The notes: generated by a model not told the origin, from the sequence alone. Counted from the stretch's first letter, positions 26,062 to 36,479 are shown. The stretch is 64,000 nt of DNA from Gammaproteobacteria bacterium (GCA_028284675.1 JANQRI010000038.1:1-64000), one strand, 5' to 3'. Made by a program: numbers and translations.

Positions 26062-27246
26062 ATGAGCAAACATCTTATGCAGACATATGCCCGACAACCG
26101 GTTAATTTTGTCAAAGGCCAGGGCGCCCGACTTTGGGATACCGAAGACCGCTGCTACCTGGATGCACTTGGCGGCATTGCGGTCTGTGCACTCGGGCATG
26201 CTCATCCGGCGGTCACCGAAGCCATTCGCGATCAGGCCGGAAAACTGCTGCATACTTCAAACCTTTACGGCATTGAATATCAACAACAGCTGGCCGACCG
26301 GCTATCTGAAATCAGCGGTATGCAACGAACCTTTTTTTGCAATTCAGGGGCTGAAGCCAATGAAGCCGCGATTAAAATCGCCAGACGCTATGGAAACCTG
26401 CGCAATATCGAAAAACCGCAGATCATCGTGATGGAAAACAGCTTTCATGGGCGCACTCTCGCGACACTGGCCGCAACCGGCAACTCAAAAGCCCAGCAAG
26501 GTTTTGAACCACTGCCGACCGGATTTCTGCGTGTCCCGTATGATGATATCAACGCAATTAAGCAACTCGCTGCTGAGCATAACGATATCGTTGCGATACT
26601 GGTCGAACCGATTCAGGGTGAAGGCGGAATCAATATCCCGGCAGACGGGTATCTGCAGTCTCTCAGGCAGCTTTGCGACCAGCACGGCTGGTTGTTAATG
26701 CTGGACGAAATTCAAACCGGTATCGGCCGAACCGGCCGCTGGTTTGCATTTCAACACGAGAATATTCTGCCGGATGTGCTGACCTCCGCGAAAGCACTGG
26801 GCAACGGCATCCCGGTCGGCGCCTGCCTGGCCCGGGGTGAAGCGGCCGATATTCTACAGCCCGGCATGCACGGCACAACTTTCGGCGGGAACCCGTTCGC
26901 GACACGTGTCGCACTGACCGTGATCGAGACCATCGCAACCGAAAAGCTGGTCGAACGCGCGGCCGAACTGGGTCAGCGGTTTTTGACTCACTTCCGGACT
27001 GAACTGGCCGGTCGTGATAATGTCGTGGACATTCGCGGTAAAGGCATGATGCTCGGCATTACGCTAAACCGCCCTTGCGGGGAACTGGTCGGCACCGCGC
27101 TGGAAGCCGGTTTATTGATTAATGTCACCGCCGGTAATGTCATCCGGTTGTTACCGCCTTATGTGCTTAATGACACAGAAGCCGCAGAACTGGAAACCGG
27201 CGTCTGCCAATTGATTCAGGATTTCCCGGCAGTCGCATCAGTTTAA
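26062..27246 (+). CDS. argD: Acetylornithine aminotransferase
   Basis: PLP-dependent transaminase of arginine synthesis (and often of lysine synthesis as succinyl-DAP aminotransferase). 394 residues from the ATG at 26062 (MSKHLMQTYARQPVNFVKG). PLP-binding lysine Lys244 in SAKALGNGIPVGA; CNSGAEANEAAIKIAR, FHGRTLATLAATG and LMLDEIQTGIGRTG are the expected motifs. Followed 86 bp later by argF on the same strand, so the pair is probably one transcription unit for the ornithine-citrulline part of the pathway. Confidence 0.95.
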   Translation: MSKHLMQTYARQPVNFVKGQGARLWDTEDRCYLDALGGIAVCALGHAHPAVTEAIRDQAGKLLHTSNLYGIEYQQQLADRLSEISGMQRTFFCNSGAEANEAAIKIARRYGNLRNIEKPQIIVMENSFHGRTLATLAATGNSKAQQGFEPLPTGFLRVPYDDINAIKQLAAEHNDIVAILVEPIQGEGGINIPADGYLQSLRQLCDQHGWLLMLDEIQTGIGRTGRWFAFQHENILPDVLTSAKALGNGIPVGACLARGEAADILQPGMHGTTFGGNPFATRVALTVIETIATEKLVERAAELGQRFLTHFRTELAGRDNVVDIRGKGMMLGITLNRPCGELVGTALEAGLLINVTAGNVIRLLPPYVLNDTEAAELETGVCQLIQDFPAVASV

Positions 27247-27332
27247 TCAATCGGCTCTGAAAATACTTAACTGCTTGATGACATTTTTATATAAGCTGAA
27301 GATGCTATAGCAACACACTGAGGATTTACCCG

Positions 27333-28253
27333 ATGCGTACACAACATTTTTTAACGTTATTGGACTTCAGCCCCGAGACTTTAACCGCGCTGATTGAACG
27401 TGCGATCGAACTCAAACAACTGAAACTGGCCGGTCAGCTCAGTACACCGTTACAGGGCAAAGTGCTGGGCATGATTTTCGAAAAAGCATCGACCCGCACC
27501 CGTTTGTCTTTCGAAATCGGCATGGTACAACTGGGCGGACACGCGATATTTTTATCACCACAGGATACCCAGATCGGCCGCGGCGAACCGATTGATGATA
27601 CTGCCAGAGTACTGTCCCGAATGGTCGACGCGATCATGATCCGCACCTTCGAGCATGAAAAAGCTGAAGTACTGGCCGAGTATTCGCGGGTACCGGTAAT
27701 TAACGGTCTGACCGACCTGTATCACCCGTGTCAGTTGCTGGCCGATATGCAGACCTATATCGAACACCGTGGCTCAATCGTCGGCAAAACCGTCGCGTGG
27801 ATCGGTGACGGCAATAATATGTGTAATTCATATATTAACGCGGCCAAACAATTTGATTTCAACCTGAATATTGCATGTCCGGAAGGCTATGAGCCGCCCG
27901 AAAGAGTCATGCAAACCGCCTGCAGCCGGGTGCAAATCATAAGAGACCCACTCACTGCTGCAAAGAACGCAGACCTGGTCGTGACCGATGTCTGGGCCAG
28001 CATGGGTAAAGAACGGGAACAACAGGCACGCCTGGCCGCATTCAAAGGCTACCAGATTAACCGCAATATTATGGCTGCGGCCGATCCAAAAGCATTATTC
28101 ATGCATTGTCTGCCTGCGCACCGTGGCGAAGAAGTCAGCACCGAAGTGATCGACGGCCCGCAAAGCGTGGTCTGGGATGAAGCCGAAAACCGCCTGCATG
28201 CACAAAAAGCGCTGCTGGAGTTTTTGCTGCTGTCAGAAGAAACTTACCATTAA
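27333..28253 (+). CDS. argF: Ornithine carbamoyltransferase
   Basis: Makes citrulline from ornithine and carbamoyl phosphate. 306 residues. Carbamoyl-phosphate loop STRTR (KASTRTRLSFE), HPCQLLAD, and ornithine-binding HCLPAHRGEEVS. The ATG has a GAGG site about nine bases upstream. Normal length. Downstream of argD on the same strand; the next gene, an orphan 1214-residue protein, is 107 bp away and apparently unrelated to arginine synthesis. Confidence 0.97.
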   Translation: MRTQHFLTLLDFSPETLTALIERAIELKQLKLAGQLSTPLQGKVLGMIFEKASTRTRLSFEIGMVQLGGHAIFLSPQDTQIGRGEPIDDTARVLSRMVDAIMIRTFEHEKAEVLAEYSRVPVINGLTDLYHPCQLLADMQTYIEHRGSIVGKTVAWIGDGNNMCNSYINAAKQFDFNLNIACPEGYEPPERVMQTACSRVQIIRDPLTAAKNADLVVTDVWASMGKEREQQARLAAFKGYQINRNIMAAADPKALFMHCLPAHRGEEVSTEVIDGPQSVVWDEAENRLHAQKALLEFLLLSEETYH

Positions 28254-28360
28254 TAAATAGCCTTTATAACTTTCGTTAACACCTATAACCTAGGCTCAAT
28301 ACCGCCAATGTAACTCTTTTGGCATAGTCTGCGTATCGGCGCAATAAGGTACAGCAGGCG

Positions 28361-31300
28361 ATGGCAATCCAGGACACGAATAATATAACTCCCGGCAACA
28401 ACGGGCAGGCCAGCCTTATGACCGGTGCAGGCCCCGATGTGCCGGCTGAACGGCTGTTTCAGCAGCGCCTGGCCCAGGTGGCGCCGCCGCTGGTTGCCCC
28501 CGCGCCTACGGTGACCACACCCGTTGCCCCCGGTGGTCAGTTGATGCCGTTACCGGTCAGTCCTATGACACCGCAAATTACAGCGCCCAGAACAGACTAC
28601 GGGCTGACGCCCTATAAACCCAAACCGATACCCACCTATACGCCCAAGCCGGCTAGTCAATCAGGCGCTGTGCAGGGCGCCGGCCGCTCATCGGTGACCG
28701 GTGCTTTGCAGCCAGCAACTGCACCGACTCCAACCAATATTGCCGCTTTGAATCAGGGGTTGAGTCAGATTTCCAAAACCTTACGTCTGCAGTTATTAAG
28801 CCCAGCAGCGCAACTGACAATTAACCGTGCAGCGGATCAAAATGTTAGTTTGAGTACCGAGTATGCATTGGGCTTAAAAACCCCGGCCGACGGTAATCAT
28901 TTGGCATTGGTGGGTTCCCTTAAAGATCTGATCGGTCTTTTCTCGCAAGCAAACAATGCACAGTTCTTTGCACCGATGTTGAACTCTGATGCCAGTGTTA
29001 CCTTGAAGGGCTTACAACAACGTCACACAAAAGCGTTGCATGCCGAAGCATTAAATCGTACTAGGGCGCAGTTGAAACAGATGGAAACAGCCCGTGCGCC
29101 CGGTCATCTAAGCTTCAATCAACTGTATCCGAACTTAAGCTTGAGCACCGTTACAGATCGTTCCAATGCATGGCAAAACGGGATCGGGGCAAACCGGCAG
29201 GCAGATCGTTTGGGAGCAGGCCTGAATCAACACTACGTGTTGGGTTACCAGCTACCGGTGAAGCTGAACAATAACACCACCGTACAAGTACCAGTCAATC
29301 TGACTGGACCATTGAAAGATTTAGCACAATTTTTTCTGAGAGGCGGAGACAGTTGGTTACAAGCCAGTAGTTTAATCGGCAACAAAAGCACCGGCTTAAC
29401 ACCGGAAGGCGTGATACAGCGATATGGTGCTGCGAAAACCAACGCAGGCGACACCTATAACCCAAACCAACGCAGCGAAAATCAAACCGGCGGCACTACC
29501 GGGCAACAGCTTAGCGGTGATGTTGATTTATCCAGAGTGACTAATGAGGAGACAACGATACCGACTGAGTTGCCAAATGATACTAAGCGTTCACCGTTTA
29601 TTAGTGTGAAGCCGTCTGATCCGAGTGATACAGAAAAGACTGACGGTGTTATTGCACCACAGTTATCGCAAAACATGCAGCCGGTAAACCCAGGCCCTGA
29701 AGGCTCAGATGCAAAGGAACCGATTAAAGCCAGTGGCGCAGAAAACAACAAGATGTCCACGCCAAACCCCGATAATATTCTCAACAACGATGATAATGAA
29801 CATAACGAGCTACGACAGATACAATTAACTGAGCAAGGGATAAAGTTACTGGAAGGTGTTAATACCGGTGATTATGATGCGTTATTAGAGGTGCTGGAAA
29901 ACACCCAAACACCTGATGAATTTGAAGCCTTTCTTGCAGTCGCACCTGCAGATTTCATGTTTGACTTGGAAAACGCAGAAGAGATTGTCTTCCATGCGGT
30001 TGAGCGTCTTGGATACCAAAAATATTTTGTGTCTTCAGATGATCTCAACATCAAACAGGCTCTACAAACCAACAGTTTGCCAACTCGACGCTTCGACTCA
30101 TATTTAGAATCGCCTTCGTACTATGATAACACTATCAACGTAGAACTATTAGTTACTGATGGAGAATATTCAAATATTCCGGAGGACCATATTACTGGGA
30201 CACTATTCTTAATACGCCCTGAGTATGCGAGGGAAAATTCAACTCCTTATGCAAATTTGCCTGAATATGGAGCAGACTTGAATCAACAAAACATTAAATA
30301 CATAAGGCCAGATGGAACTGACACAGTTCATATTTTCACCAAATCTGTACCACTTGATCAAGTAGCAGGTTATGTCACCAATCACAATCATTTAAGGAAC
30401 ACTTTAAATTTTAGGGGCTTTATTCCAACACCCCGGCATACAGAAGATGGGCTTTCTGTGACGCCGCCTTTACAAACTTCAGGGGCAATACGAATATCCA
30501 GCCCAGCTATTTCAAGCCATGACCTGAACCTAACCCCACCGCCAATAGCACTGGCTACTCAACCCAGACAGGGCTCAATACAAGAAGCGCTTGATTACTT
30601 TGCAGCACAACATGGCATAAAGGAACTTTCTTTACCACATACATTTAGAAACTATATCCATACATTTTTCTATATTAACCCACAACAAACACCTGACATA
30701 GCCCCCCAAAAAATCATAGAGATAAATGAATTAATAAGGGCATTTCTGAAATTCAACCAGAATTATTTTTTTAAACCTAATAGCAATTTAGAAAATGGCG
30801 TCAAAACTTTTTTCCGCGCACATGGAAAGTCTCTTGAAAACCTAATGACACAAAATGGCGAAACTTTATCCAAATTAGGCATTCAGACACCAGCCCAACT
30901 GGCGCAGTATGCCATTTACTTGATTCATAAAACCGAAAACATAATGAAAACCCTGCACAACAACTTTTCGCCTGAATCAAGCATACAACTTGACAGCTTA
31001 ATTGAAAATGCCGGAAACACGGCAGACTTACAGCGACCGGACGAAGAGTCACTGTATTCAAAGACCGTGGCTTTTATTAACAAGCTCTACCTGAAGACAG
31101 ACTTTGCTCGCTCACCACTTGCCAAGCCCGATTACACCAATCCACAACAGTGGTTCTGGATGGACCAAACACCGTTCACTACCAATAATAATCTGCAAAC
31201 CGATCAGGAAAAAATACCGCTGGTAACCACCGACGATATAGCTGCCTTGGACTTATCAATCGAATCCAACGCAAATGAGGTCAATACCAAAATCAACGGC

Positions 31301-32005
31301 CTGATGAAAGAAAAATATCTGGCTAATGGGGGGAGTACTGAAAAAATCGACGCTCAGCTTGTACAAACACTCTGGGGTGATGTCCAAGAACAGCTGCAAA
31401 ACTCTGGTCTGTTCAACGCGTATCTCCAGTCAGGTAAACTTGAGCATTTTCTACGCGTTTATCAAAGCTTTATGTCTAAACTTGATCCCTATGCAAAGGA
31501 GCTCTCTACCCAAATCGACCGAATAAAAGCCAAAATCCCCGAGTGGAAAGCGGCCGTTGATAATGGTGAAGATATCGTTGTTGTGCTTGATATTGATGAC
31601 ACCGTGTTATTAGTAGATATAACGCCAATGGATATTTTTGACAAAGCACTATATAGATCAAAAGTTTTTGATTCGAAAATTGGAACAGAAAGGCCGATTC
31701 CGGAAATGCAAGGCATTATTCAAGAATTTGAAGAGAACGGTATACCTTACCGGTATATTACGGCGAGAACTGAGCCCCCCAGTGATCAGCCGAATCGGGA
31801 TATTGATCAATTACGTGAGCATGGATTGTTCGGCGATCATGCACACCCCAGCATTGATTACAGCCCCGGACAGGACAAGCGAAACATAAGATTAAATATC
31901 ATCATGCAGGAAGGCAAAAAAATTGTCGGGTCTATCGGTGACTCATATCGTGATTTAACCGGTGATGAGGAGATCGACTTTAAAATCCCGCGCCTTAAGT
32001 ATTGA
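28361..32005 (+). CDS. Large orphan protein with C-terminal HAD phosphatase-like domain
   Basis: 1214 residues. Pro/Thr/Gln-rich N-terminus (about 1-140). Two copies of a motif L-x3-Y-x-LG ... LxGxLKDLxxFF lie at about 163-200 and 287-330. A low-complexity acidic linker (about 375-480) and a mostly helical middle follow. The C-terminus (about 1070-1214) has HAD hallmarks: DIDDT with Asp1077 and Asp1079, YITART near 1132-1137, DKRN, and IGDSYRD. No signal peptide or membrane helix. The middle third is visibly more A/T-rich than neighbouring genes, suggesting acquisition. A secreted effector is one possibility; unsupported by homology here. Confidence 0.75.
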   Translation: MAIQDTNNITPGNNGQASLMTGAGPDVPAERLFQQRLAQVAPPLVAPAPTVTTPVAPGGQLMPLPVSPMTPQITAPRTDYGLTPYKPKPIPTYTPKPASQSGAVQGAGRSSVTGALQPATAPTPTNIAALNQGLSQISKTLRLQLLSPAAQLTINRAADQNVSLSTEYALGLKTPADGNHLALVGSLKDLIGLFSQANNAQFFAPMLNSDASVTLKGLQQRHTKALHAEALNRTRAQLKQMETARAPGHLSFNQLYPNLSLSTVTDRSNAWQNGIGANRQADRLGAGLNQHYVLGYQLPVKLNNNTTVQVPVNLTGPLKDLAQFFLRGGDSWLQASSLIGNKSTGLTPEGVIQRYGAAKTNAGDTYNPNQRSENQTGGTTGQQLSGDVDLSRVTNEETTIPTELPNDTKRSPFISVKPSDPSDTEKTDGVIAPQLSQNMQPVNPGPEGSDAKEPIKASGAENNKMSTPNPDNILNNDDNEHNELRQIQLTEQGIKLLEGVNTGDYDALLEVLENTQTPDEFEAFLAVAPADFMFDLENAEEIVFHAVERLGYQKYFVSSDDLNIKQALQTNSLPTRRFDSYLESPSYYDNTINVELLVTDGEYSNIPEDHITGTLFLIRPEYARENSTPYANLPEYGADLNQQNIKYIRPDGTDTVHIFTKSVPLDQVAGYVTNHNHLRNTLNFRGFIPTPRHTEDGLSVTPPLQTSGAIRISSPAISSHDLNLTPPPIALATQPRQGSIQEALDYFAAQHGIKELSLPHTFRNYIHTFFYINPQQTPDIAPQKIIEINELIRAFLKFNQNYFFKPNSNLENGVKTFFRAHGKSLENLMTQNGETLSKLGIQTPAQLAQYAIYLIHKTENIMKTLHNNFSPESSIQLDSLIENAGNTADLQRPDEESLYSKTVAFINKLYLKTDFARSPLAKPDYTNPQQWFWMDQTPFTTNNNLQTDQEKIPLVTTDDIAALDLSIESNANEVNTKINGLMKEKYLANGGSTEKIDAQLVQTLWGDVQEQLQNSGLFNAYLQSGKLEHFLRVYQSFMSKLDPYAKELSTQIDRIKAKIPEWKAAVDNGEDIVVVLDIDDTVLLVDITPMDIFDKALYRSKVFDSKIGTERPIPEMQGIIQEFEENGIPYRYITARTEPPSDQPNRDIDQLREHGLFGDHAHPSIDYSPGQDKRNIRLNIIMQEGKKIVGSIGDSYRDLTGDEEIDFKIPRLKY

Positions 32006-32040
32006 TAATACTCAGACCACCGCATGAACTACTACATTCA

Positions 32041-32760
32041 CTAATCAGTGGAAGACAACACCGCCTCGGCCCGTTGCAGGCTGGTATGGCGAATGTCTTT
32101 GCCCTTCACCATAAACACCACATACTCGCAGATGTTTTTTGCATGATCACCGATGCGTTCCAATGCGCGGGCACACCACATAACCTGCAGAATGCGTCTT
32201 ATTGAGCGCGGATCCTCCATCATAAATGTAATCAGCTGCCGCATCAGTGCTTCAAATTCATTGTTAATCGCATCGTCTTCAGCCGCGACCCGCATCGCGA
32301 GTTGAACATCCATCCGCGCCAGCGCATCCAGACTGCCGCGCAGCATATGTCGCACATGGTCGCCGAGGTGTTTTAGTTTTACAAAGTAACCCGGTGTGCG
32401 ATCGACTGTTGCGAGCTCGACCGCAAAACTGCCGAGCTTTTCGGCCTCGTCGCCGATCCGTTCCAGGTCGGTGATCGCTTTGATCATCGTGACAACAATA
32501 CGCAAATCACTTGCAGCCGGCTGACGCAGTGCAATGATCTTGGTGCAGGCTTCATCGACTTCGACTTCCAGCGTGTTGATTTCAAAGTCTGAGGTTGCAA
32601 CTTTATCACCAAGTGCACCGTCGGATTCCATCAGTGCTTTTAAACCATCACTGACTTGTTTCTCGACCAGTCCGCCCATACCCATGACTTTGTTGCGAAT
32701 ATCCTCAAGCTCCTGCTCAAACTGCTGCGAGGTGTGCTCACTTAAATTGAATCCTGACAT
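32041..32760 (-). CDS. phoU: Phosphate-signalling protein PhoU
   Basis: 239 residues forming the two three-helix bundles of PhoU, with the metal-binding segments ITDLERIGDEAEKLG and ALERIGDHAKNICEYVV (E/D-x-x-x-D pattern). It links the Pst transporter to the PhoR kinase and keeps PhoR inhibitory when phosphate is plentiful. It is the last gene of the pst unit, 28 bp after pstB. Convergent with the 1214-residue orphan gene, 35 bp away, without a clear terminator between. Confidence 0.97.
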   Translation of the reverse strand: MSGFNLSEHTSQQFEQELEDIRNKVMGMGGLVEKQVSDGLKALMESDGALGDKVATSDFEINTLEVEVDEACTKIIALRQPAASDLRIVVTMIKAITDLERIGDEAEKLGSFAVELATVDRTPGYFVKLKHLGDHVRHMLRGSLDALARMDVQLAMRVAAEDDAINNEFEALMRQLITFMMEDPRSIRRILQVMWCARALERIGDHAKNICEYVVFMVKGKDIRHTSLQRAEAVLSSTD

Positions 32761-32788
32761 AGCGGATACCTGCTCTCGTTAAGCGCGA

Positions 32789-33670
32789 TTAACCGAAACG
32801 ACCGGTTATATAATCTTCGGTCAGTTTATGTGATGGATTGGTAAACAGGTTTGATGTTTCACCAACTTCCACCAGATAACCCAAATGAAAATAGGCGGTG
32901 CGTTGCGAAACCCGGGCTGCCTGCTGCATCGAGTGCGTGACGATCGCGATCGTGAAATTCTGCCGCAGCTCATCGATCAGCTCTTCGATTTTTGCGGTTG
33001 CAATCGGGTCCAGCGCCGAGCATGGCTCATCCATCAAAATCACTTCGGGGCTCACTGCAATGGTTCGGGCAATGCATAAACGCTGTTGCTGCCCGCCGGA
33101 CAAGCTGGTACCGGGCGCATCCAAACGGTCTTTCACCTCAGACCACAAACCGGCCCGCTCCAGGCTATTCCTAACAATCTCATCCAGTTGCGCCTTGCTG
33201 CCGGCCAAGCCATGTATCCGCGGGCCATACGCAACATTTTCATAAATGGATTTCGGAAACGGATTGGGTTTCTGAAACACCATACCAACCCGGGCCCTTA
33301 AGGTAACCACATCCTGCTTTTTATCGTAAATATTGACATCATCCAGCTTGATATCACCTGAGACCGTGCAGTTCTCGATCGTATCGTTCATTCGGTTCAT
33401 ACAGCGCAGAAAAGTCGATTTACCGCAACCGGACGGCCCGATCATTGCGATAACCTCATTTGCACCGATATCCAGGCTAACATCATGGATGGCCTGCTTC
33501 TCGCCGTAATGGACATTCACATTGCGCATCACCATTCGCGGGTTTTCGGAATGAATGCTCCCGACGGTTTTATCAAACTTAAACTCCGGTTTATCCATTT
33601 CATCTGCAGTGATTTCAACTGTCTGATCAAGTGCTTCTAATGCAGCTTCATTTACAGCCAGAGTTTCCAT
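32789..33670 (-). CDS. pstB: Phosphate ABC transporter ATPase PstB
   Basis: 293 residues; the first 35 or so are an extension over the usual length of about 258. Walker A GPSGCGKST, signature LSGGQQQR, Walker B VILMDEPCSALD and H-loop VTHSMQQA. A GAGGT site lies about eight bases before the ATG. Couples ATP hydrolysis to phosphate import through PstC and PstA. Separated from pstA by a hairpin-bearing 111-bp gap. Confidence 0.97.
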   Translation of the reverse strand: METLAVNEAALEALDQTVEITADEMDKPEFKFDKTVGSIHSENPRMVMRNVNVHYGEKQAIHDVSLDIGANEVIAMIGPSGCGKSTFLRCMNRMNDTIENCTVSGDIKLDDVNIYDKKQDVVTLRARVGMVFQKPNPFPKSIYENVAYGPRIHGLAGSKAQLDEIVRNSLERAGLWSEVKDRLDAPGTSLSGGQQQRLCIARTIAVSPEVILMDEPCSALDPIATAKIEELIDELRQNFTIAIVTHSMQQAARVSQRTAYFHLGYLVEVGETSNLFTNPSHKLTEDYITGRFG

Positions 33671-33750
33671 TTTTCATACCTCACCAAATAATTCAATCAA
33701 ATTTTGGCCCGCCTGACTTTTATCAGAACGGGCAGGGATACCTATGCAAA

Positions 33751-33778
33751 GCACGGAAGCCTCTTTAAGCTTCCGTGC
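33751..33778 (-). other. Intercistronic hairpin between pstA and pstB
   Basis: Perfect 10-bp stem (GCACGGAAGC, 33751-33760, with 33769-33778) and an eight-base loop, immediately after the pstA stop. On the minus strand it is followed by TTTGCAT rather than a T-run, so RNA stabilisation or partial attenuation is more likely than full termination. Confidence 0.6.
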
Positions 33779-33781
33779 GAA

Positions 33782-35092
33782 CTACCAGCGTCTTTCAAAT
33801 TTTTTGCGCAACAGTACCGCCAGAAAATTCATTGTCGCCAGAAACACCAGCAACACCAGAATTGCGGCGGAGGTCAGCTCGACAAAACCGCGCTCCGGGC
33901 TGTCTGCCCACAAATATATCTGTACCGGCAATACCGTCGCAGGATCGGAAAAACTCCCCGGCACATCCACAATAAACGCGACCATGCCGATCATCAACAA
34001 CGGCGCGGTCTCACCAAGTGCCTGCGCCATGCCGATTATAGTGCCTGTCAGCATGCCCGGCATTGCCAGCGGCAATACATGGTGTATGGTCGTCTGCATT
34101 TTCGATGCACCGACCCCCAGCGCGGCCTCGCGGATCGATGGCGGCACGGATTTGATCGCTGCGCGGCTGGCGATAATAATGGTCGGTAGCGTCATTAAGG
34201 TCAATACCAAACCGCCGACCAACGGGGCTGAACGAGGCAAACCGAAGAAATTGATAAATACCGCCAACCCTAGCAAACCAAAAACAATAGACGGTACCGC
34301 TGCCAGGTTATTGATATTGACCTCAATCAGGTCGGTCCAGCGATTTTTCGGTGCAAACTCCTCCAGGTAAATCGCCGCCGCAACACCAATCGGAAAAGAC
34401 AGCAATAATGTCACGACAATGGTGTAAAAAGAGCCCATTAAAGCCCCGCGTATGCCGGCCTGCTCCGGTTCACGTGAATCTCCTGCGGTCAAAAATGTCC
34501 AGTTAAAGGACTTCTTGACCCGTTCTTCAGCTTCCAGCTTATCCAGCCACTGAAACTGCTTATCTTTCAAGCGCCTTTCAGATTCCGGTATATTGCGATC
34601 TATATTGCCTTTGAAGTAAGTGTCCACATCATCGTCTGCATACAACCAGACCGACTGCGAGGTGTTCAGCAGTGACAGATCGGCTTTCAGCATCGCGGCC
34701 AACTGATATGCGGCGCCGTTACTGACCAGTGCATTCAGTGCCCGCCTGTCCCGCCGGTCGCTGACTTCCGGAAATTTTACCTTTAGTGCTTCCTTCACCA
34801 CACGCTGGTAATCTGCCGATATCAATTGCCCGGAATCGCTAACATCATCAATACCAAGCAGATTCTGATCGAAGGTAATATCCAGTTGCAGGTAGGTTTT
34901 TTGAAACGCGGGCAAACCATTTGCGACTATAGAACTTAGCAATATCACCAAAAATGTAATCGCGGCTGCAACCGACAGCAAACCGTATAAACGAAACCGG
35001 CGCTCCGCCGCATAGCGTTTTTTCAACCGCCGGTTGACCGCATCGGCATCCCGGTGCGGCGTCGTACTATTAAAAACTGTTGTGCTACTCAT
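33782..35092 (-). CDS. pstA: Phosphate ABC transporter permease PstA (long form)
   Basis: 436 residues from the ATG at 35092, which follows CGGGA and overlaps the pstC stop by eight bases, so translation is coupled. One N-terminal membrane helix (ITFLVILLSSIVANGLPAF) is followed by a roughly 170-residue soluble, probably periplasmic, insert, then the permease domain with five more helices and the EAA-type loop IREAALGVGASKMQT. Short PstA proteins lack this insert; long versions are known from Pseudomonas-like bacteria. Confidence 0.94.
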   Translation of the reverse strand: MSSTTVFNSTTPHRDADAVNRRLKKRYAAERRFRLYGLLSVAAAITFLVILLSSIVANGLPAFQKTYLQLDITFDQNLLGIDDVSDSGQLISADYQRVVKEALKVKFPEVSDRRDRRALNALVSNGAAYQLAAMLKADLSLLNTSQSVWLYADDDVDTYFKGNIDRNIPESERRLKDKQFQWLDKLEAEERVKKSFNWTFLTAGDSREPEQAGIRGALMGSFYTIVVTLLLSFPIGVAAAIYLEEFAPKNRWTDLIEVNINNLAAVPSIVFGLLGLAVFINFFGLPRSAPLVGGLVLTLMTLPTIIIASRAAIKSVPPSIREAALGVGASKMQTTIHHVLPLAMPGMLTGTIIGMAQALGETAPLLMIGMVAFIVDVPGSFSDPATVLPVQIYLWADSPERGFVELTSAAILVLLVFLATMNFLAVLLRKKFERRW

Positions 35093-36479
35093 ATTGTTCC
35101 CGATATCTGCGCACGACATGTAACGCAATTACATTCAGACAAAGCGTTACGATAAACAGCAGCAAGCCCAGTGCAAACGCAGCCAGGGTTTTCGCGCTGT
35201 CAAACTCCTGGTCACCAACCAGCAGCGTTACAATCTGCACGGTGACGGTGGTCACCGCTTCCAGTGGATTCGCGGTCAGATTCGCGGCCAGTCCTGCCGC
35301 CATCACCACGATCATCGTTTCTCCAATCGCACGCGACACTGCAAGCAATATACCGCCGACAATACCCGGCAACGCTGCCGGAATAACAACCTGTTTAATC
35401 GTCTCGGAACGGGTTGCACCAAGACCGTAAGCACCGTCCCGCAATGACTGCGGTACCGAGTTAATTACATCGTCCGACAGTGAGGAAATAAACGGAATAA
35501 TCATAATACCCATAACCAAGCCGGCGGCCAGCGCACTTTCCGACGCAACCGACAAGCCGATCCATTCACCCGACTCACGTACAAACGGTGCAACTGTCAG
35601 CGCCGCAAATACCCCGTAAACCACAGTCGGGATACCGGCCAGCACTTCAAGCAATGGTTTGGCAATCGCGCGTACTTTCTTGTCTGCATACTCCGACAAA
35701 TAGATTGCCGACATCAGGCCGATCGGCACCGCCACTATCATCGCGATCGTTGAAATCAACAGAGTCCCGGCAAATAACGGAATCACTCCGAACGCGCCGG
35801 AAGAAGCCTGTTGATCGGCCCGGATCGCAATTTGCGGGCTCCAGTCCAAACCGAATGCAAATTCGGTAAACGGCACCATTTTGAAAAACCGGATTGACTC
35901 AAACAGTACCGACAGCACAATCCCGATGGTTGTCAGAATTGCGATGGTTGAACATAAAATCAGGGCTGCCTTGATTATGGCCTCAACCTGATTGCGCGCC
36001 CGCAGGCCAGGGGTGATCCGCCACCAGATAACGGCCATTCCGGCAATGGCCAGTGCAATCACAACCATCGCCAATGCCAGACGGCTGATACTCTGCAAAT
36101 GCAGATAACGCTCCGCTGCGGCCTGCATCATCGGCCCGCTTTGTCCTGAAATGATATTACCGCTGGCCAGATTTTTTATATCGTTAATAACCAGCGTCAG
36201 CTCATCGGCACCCACCGATGCAATATACTCAGGCGGCAATGCATCAACGACCAAACGGGTAATAACCGTGTTCTGGGCCGCAACCCAGAACACAATGATC
36301 AAAGCGGCAGGAATACCGGACCATAATGCGGCCAGCAAACCATAATAACTGGGAAGAGAATGCAGTGTGTGCTTGCGCTTACCGGGGCGGCCGGCCACCT
36401 GCAACGAACGACGCAGGCCAAGGTAATAGGCCCCCAGCACAATTAAAGACAATATCAATAATAGCGTGGAAATCTGCAT
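35085..36479 (-). CDS. pstC: Phosphate ABC transporter permease PstC (long form)
   Basis: 464 residues, longer than the roughly 320 of Escherichia coli PstC because of an N-terminal pair of helices flanking a periplasmic segment. C-terminal permease domain with the cytoplasmic loop LRDGAYGLGATRSETIKQV. Pairs with PstA to form the channel. Its 3' end overlaps pstA. It lies 163 bp after pstS, with a hairpin between that may lower expression of the membrane genes relative to the binding protein. Confidence 0.95.
   Translation of the reverse strand: MQISTLLLILSLIVLGAYYLGLRRSLQVAGRPGKRKHTLHSLPSYYGLLAALWSGIPAALIIVFWVAAQNTVITRLVVDALPPEYIASVGADELTLVINDIKNLASGNIISGQSGPMMQAAAERYLHLQSISRLALAMVVIALAIAGMAVIWWRITPGLRARNQVEAIIKAALILCSTIAILTTIGIVLSVLFESIRFFKMVPFTEFAFGLDWSPQIAIRADQQASSGAFGVIPLFAGTLLISTIAMIVAVPIGLMSAIYLSEYADKKVRAIAKPLLEVLAGIPTVVYGVFAALTVAPFVRESGEWIGLSVASESALAAGLVMGIMIIPFISSLSDDVINSVPQSLRDGAYGLGATRSETIKQVVIPAALPGIVGGILLAVSRAIGETMIVVMAAGLAANLTANPLEAVTTVTVQIVTLLVGDQEFDSAKTLAAFALGLLLFIVTLCLNVIALHVVRRYREQYE

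Noticed and set aside
25001..32005. Type III secretion locus (acidic protein as inner rod, large protein as effector)
   Set aside because: Only vague N-terminal compositional resemblance; no secretion, chaperone or needle gene lies in the window.
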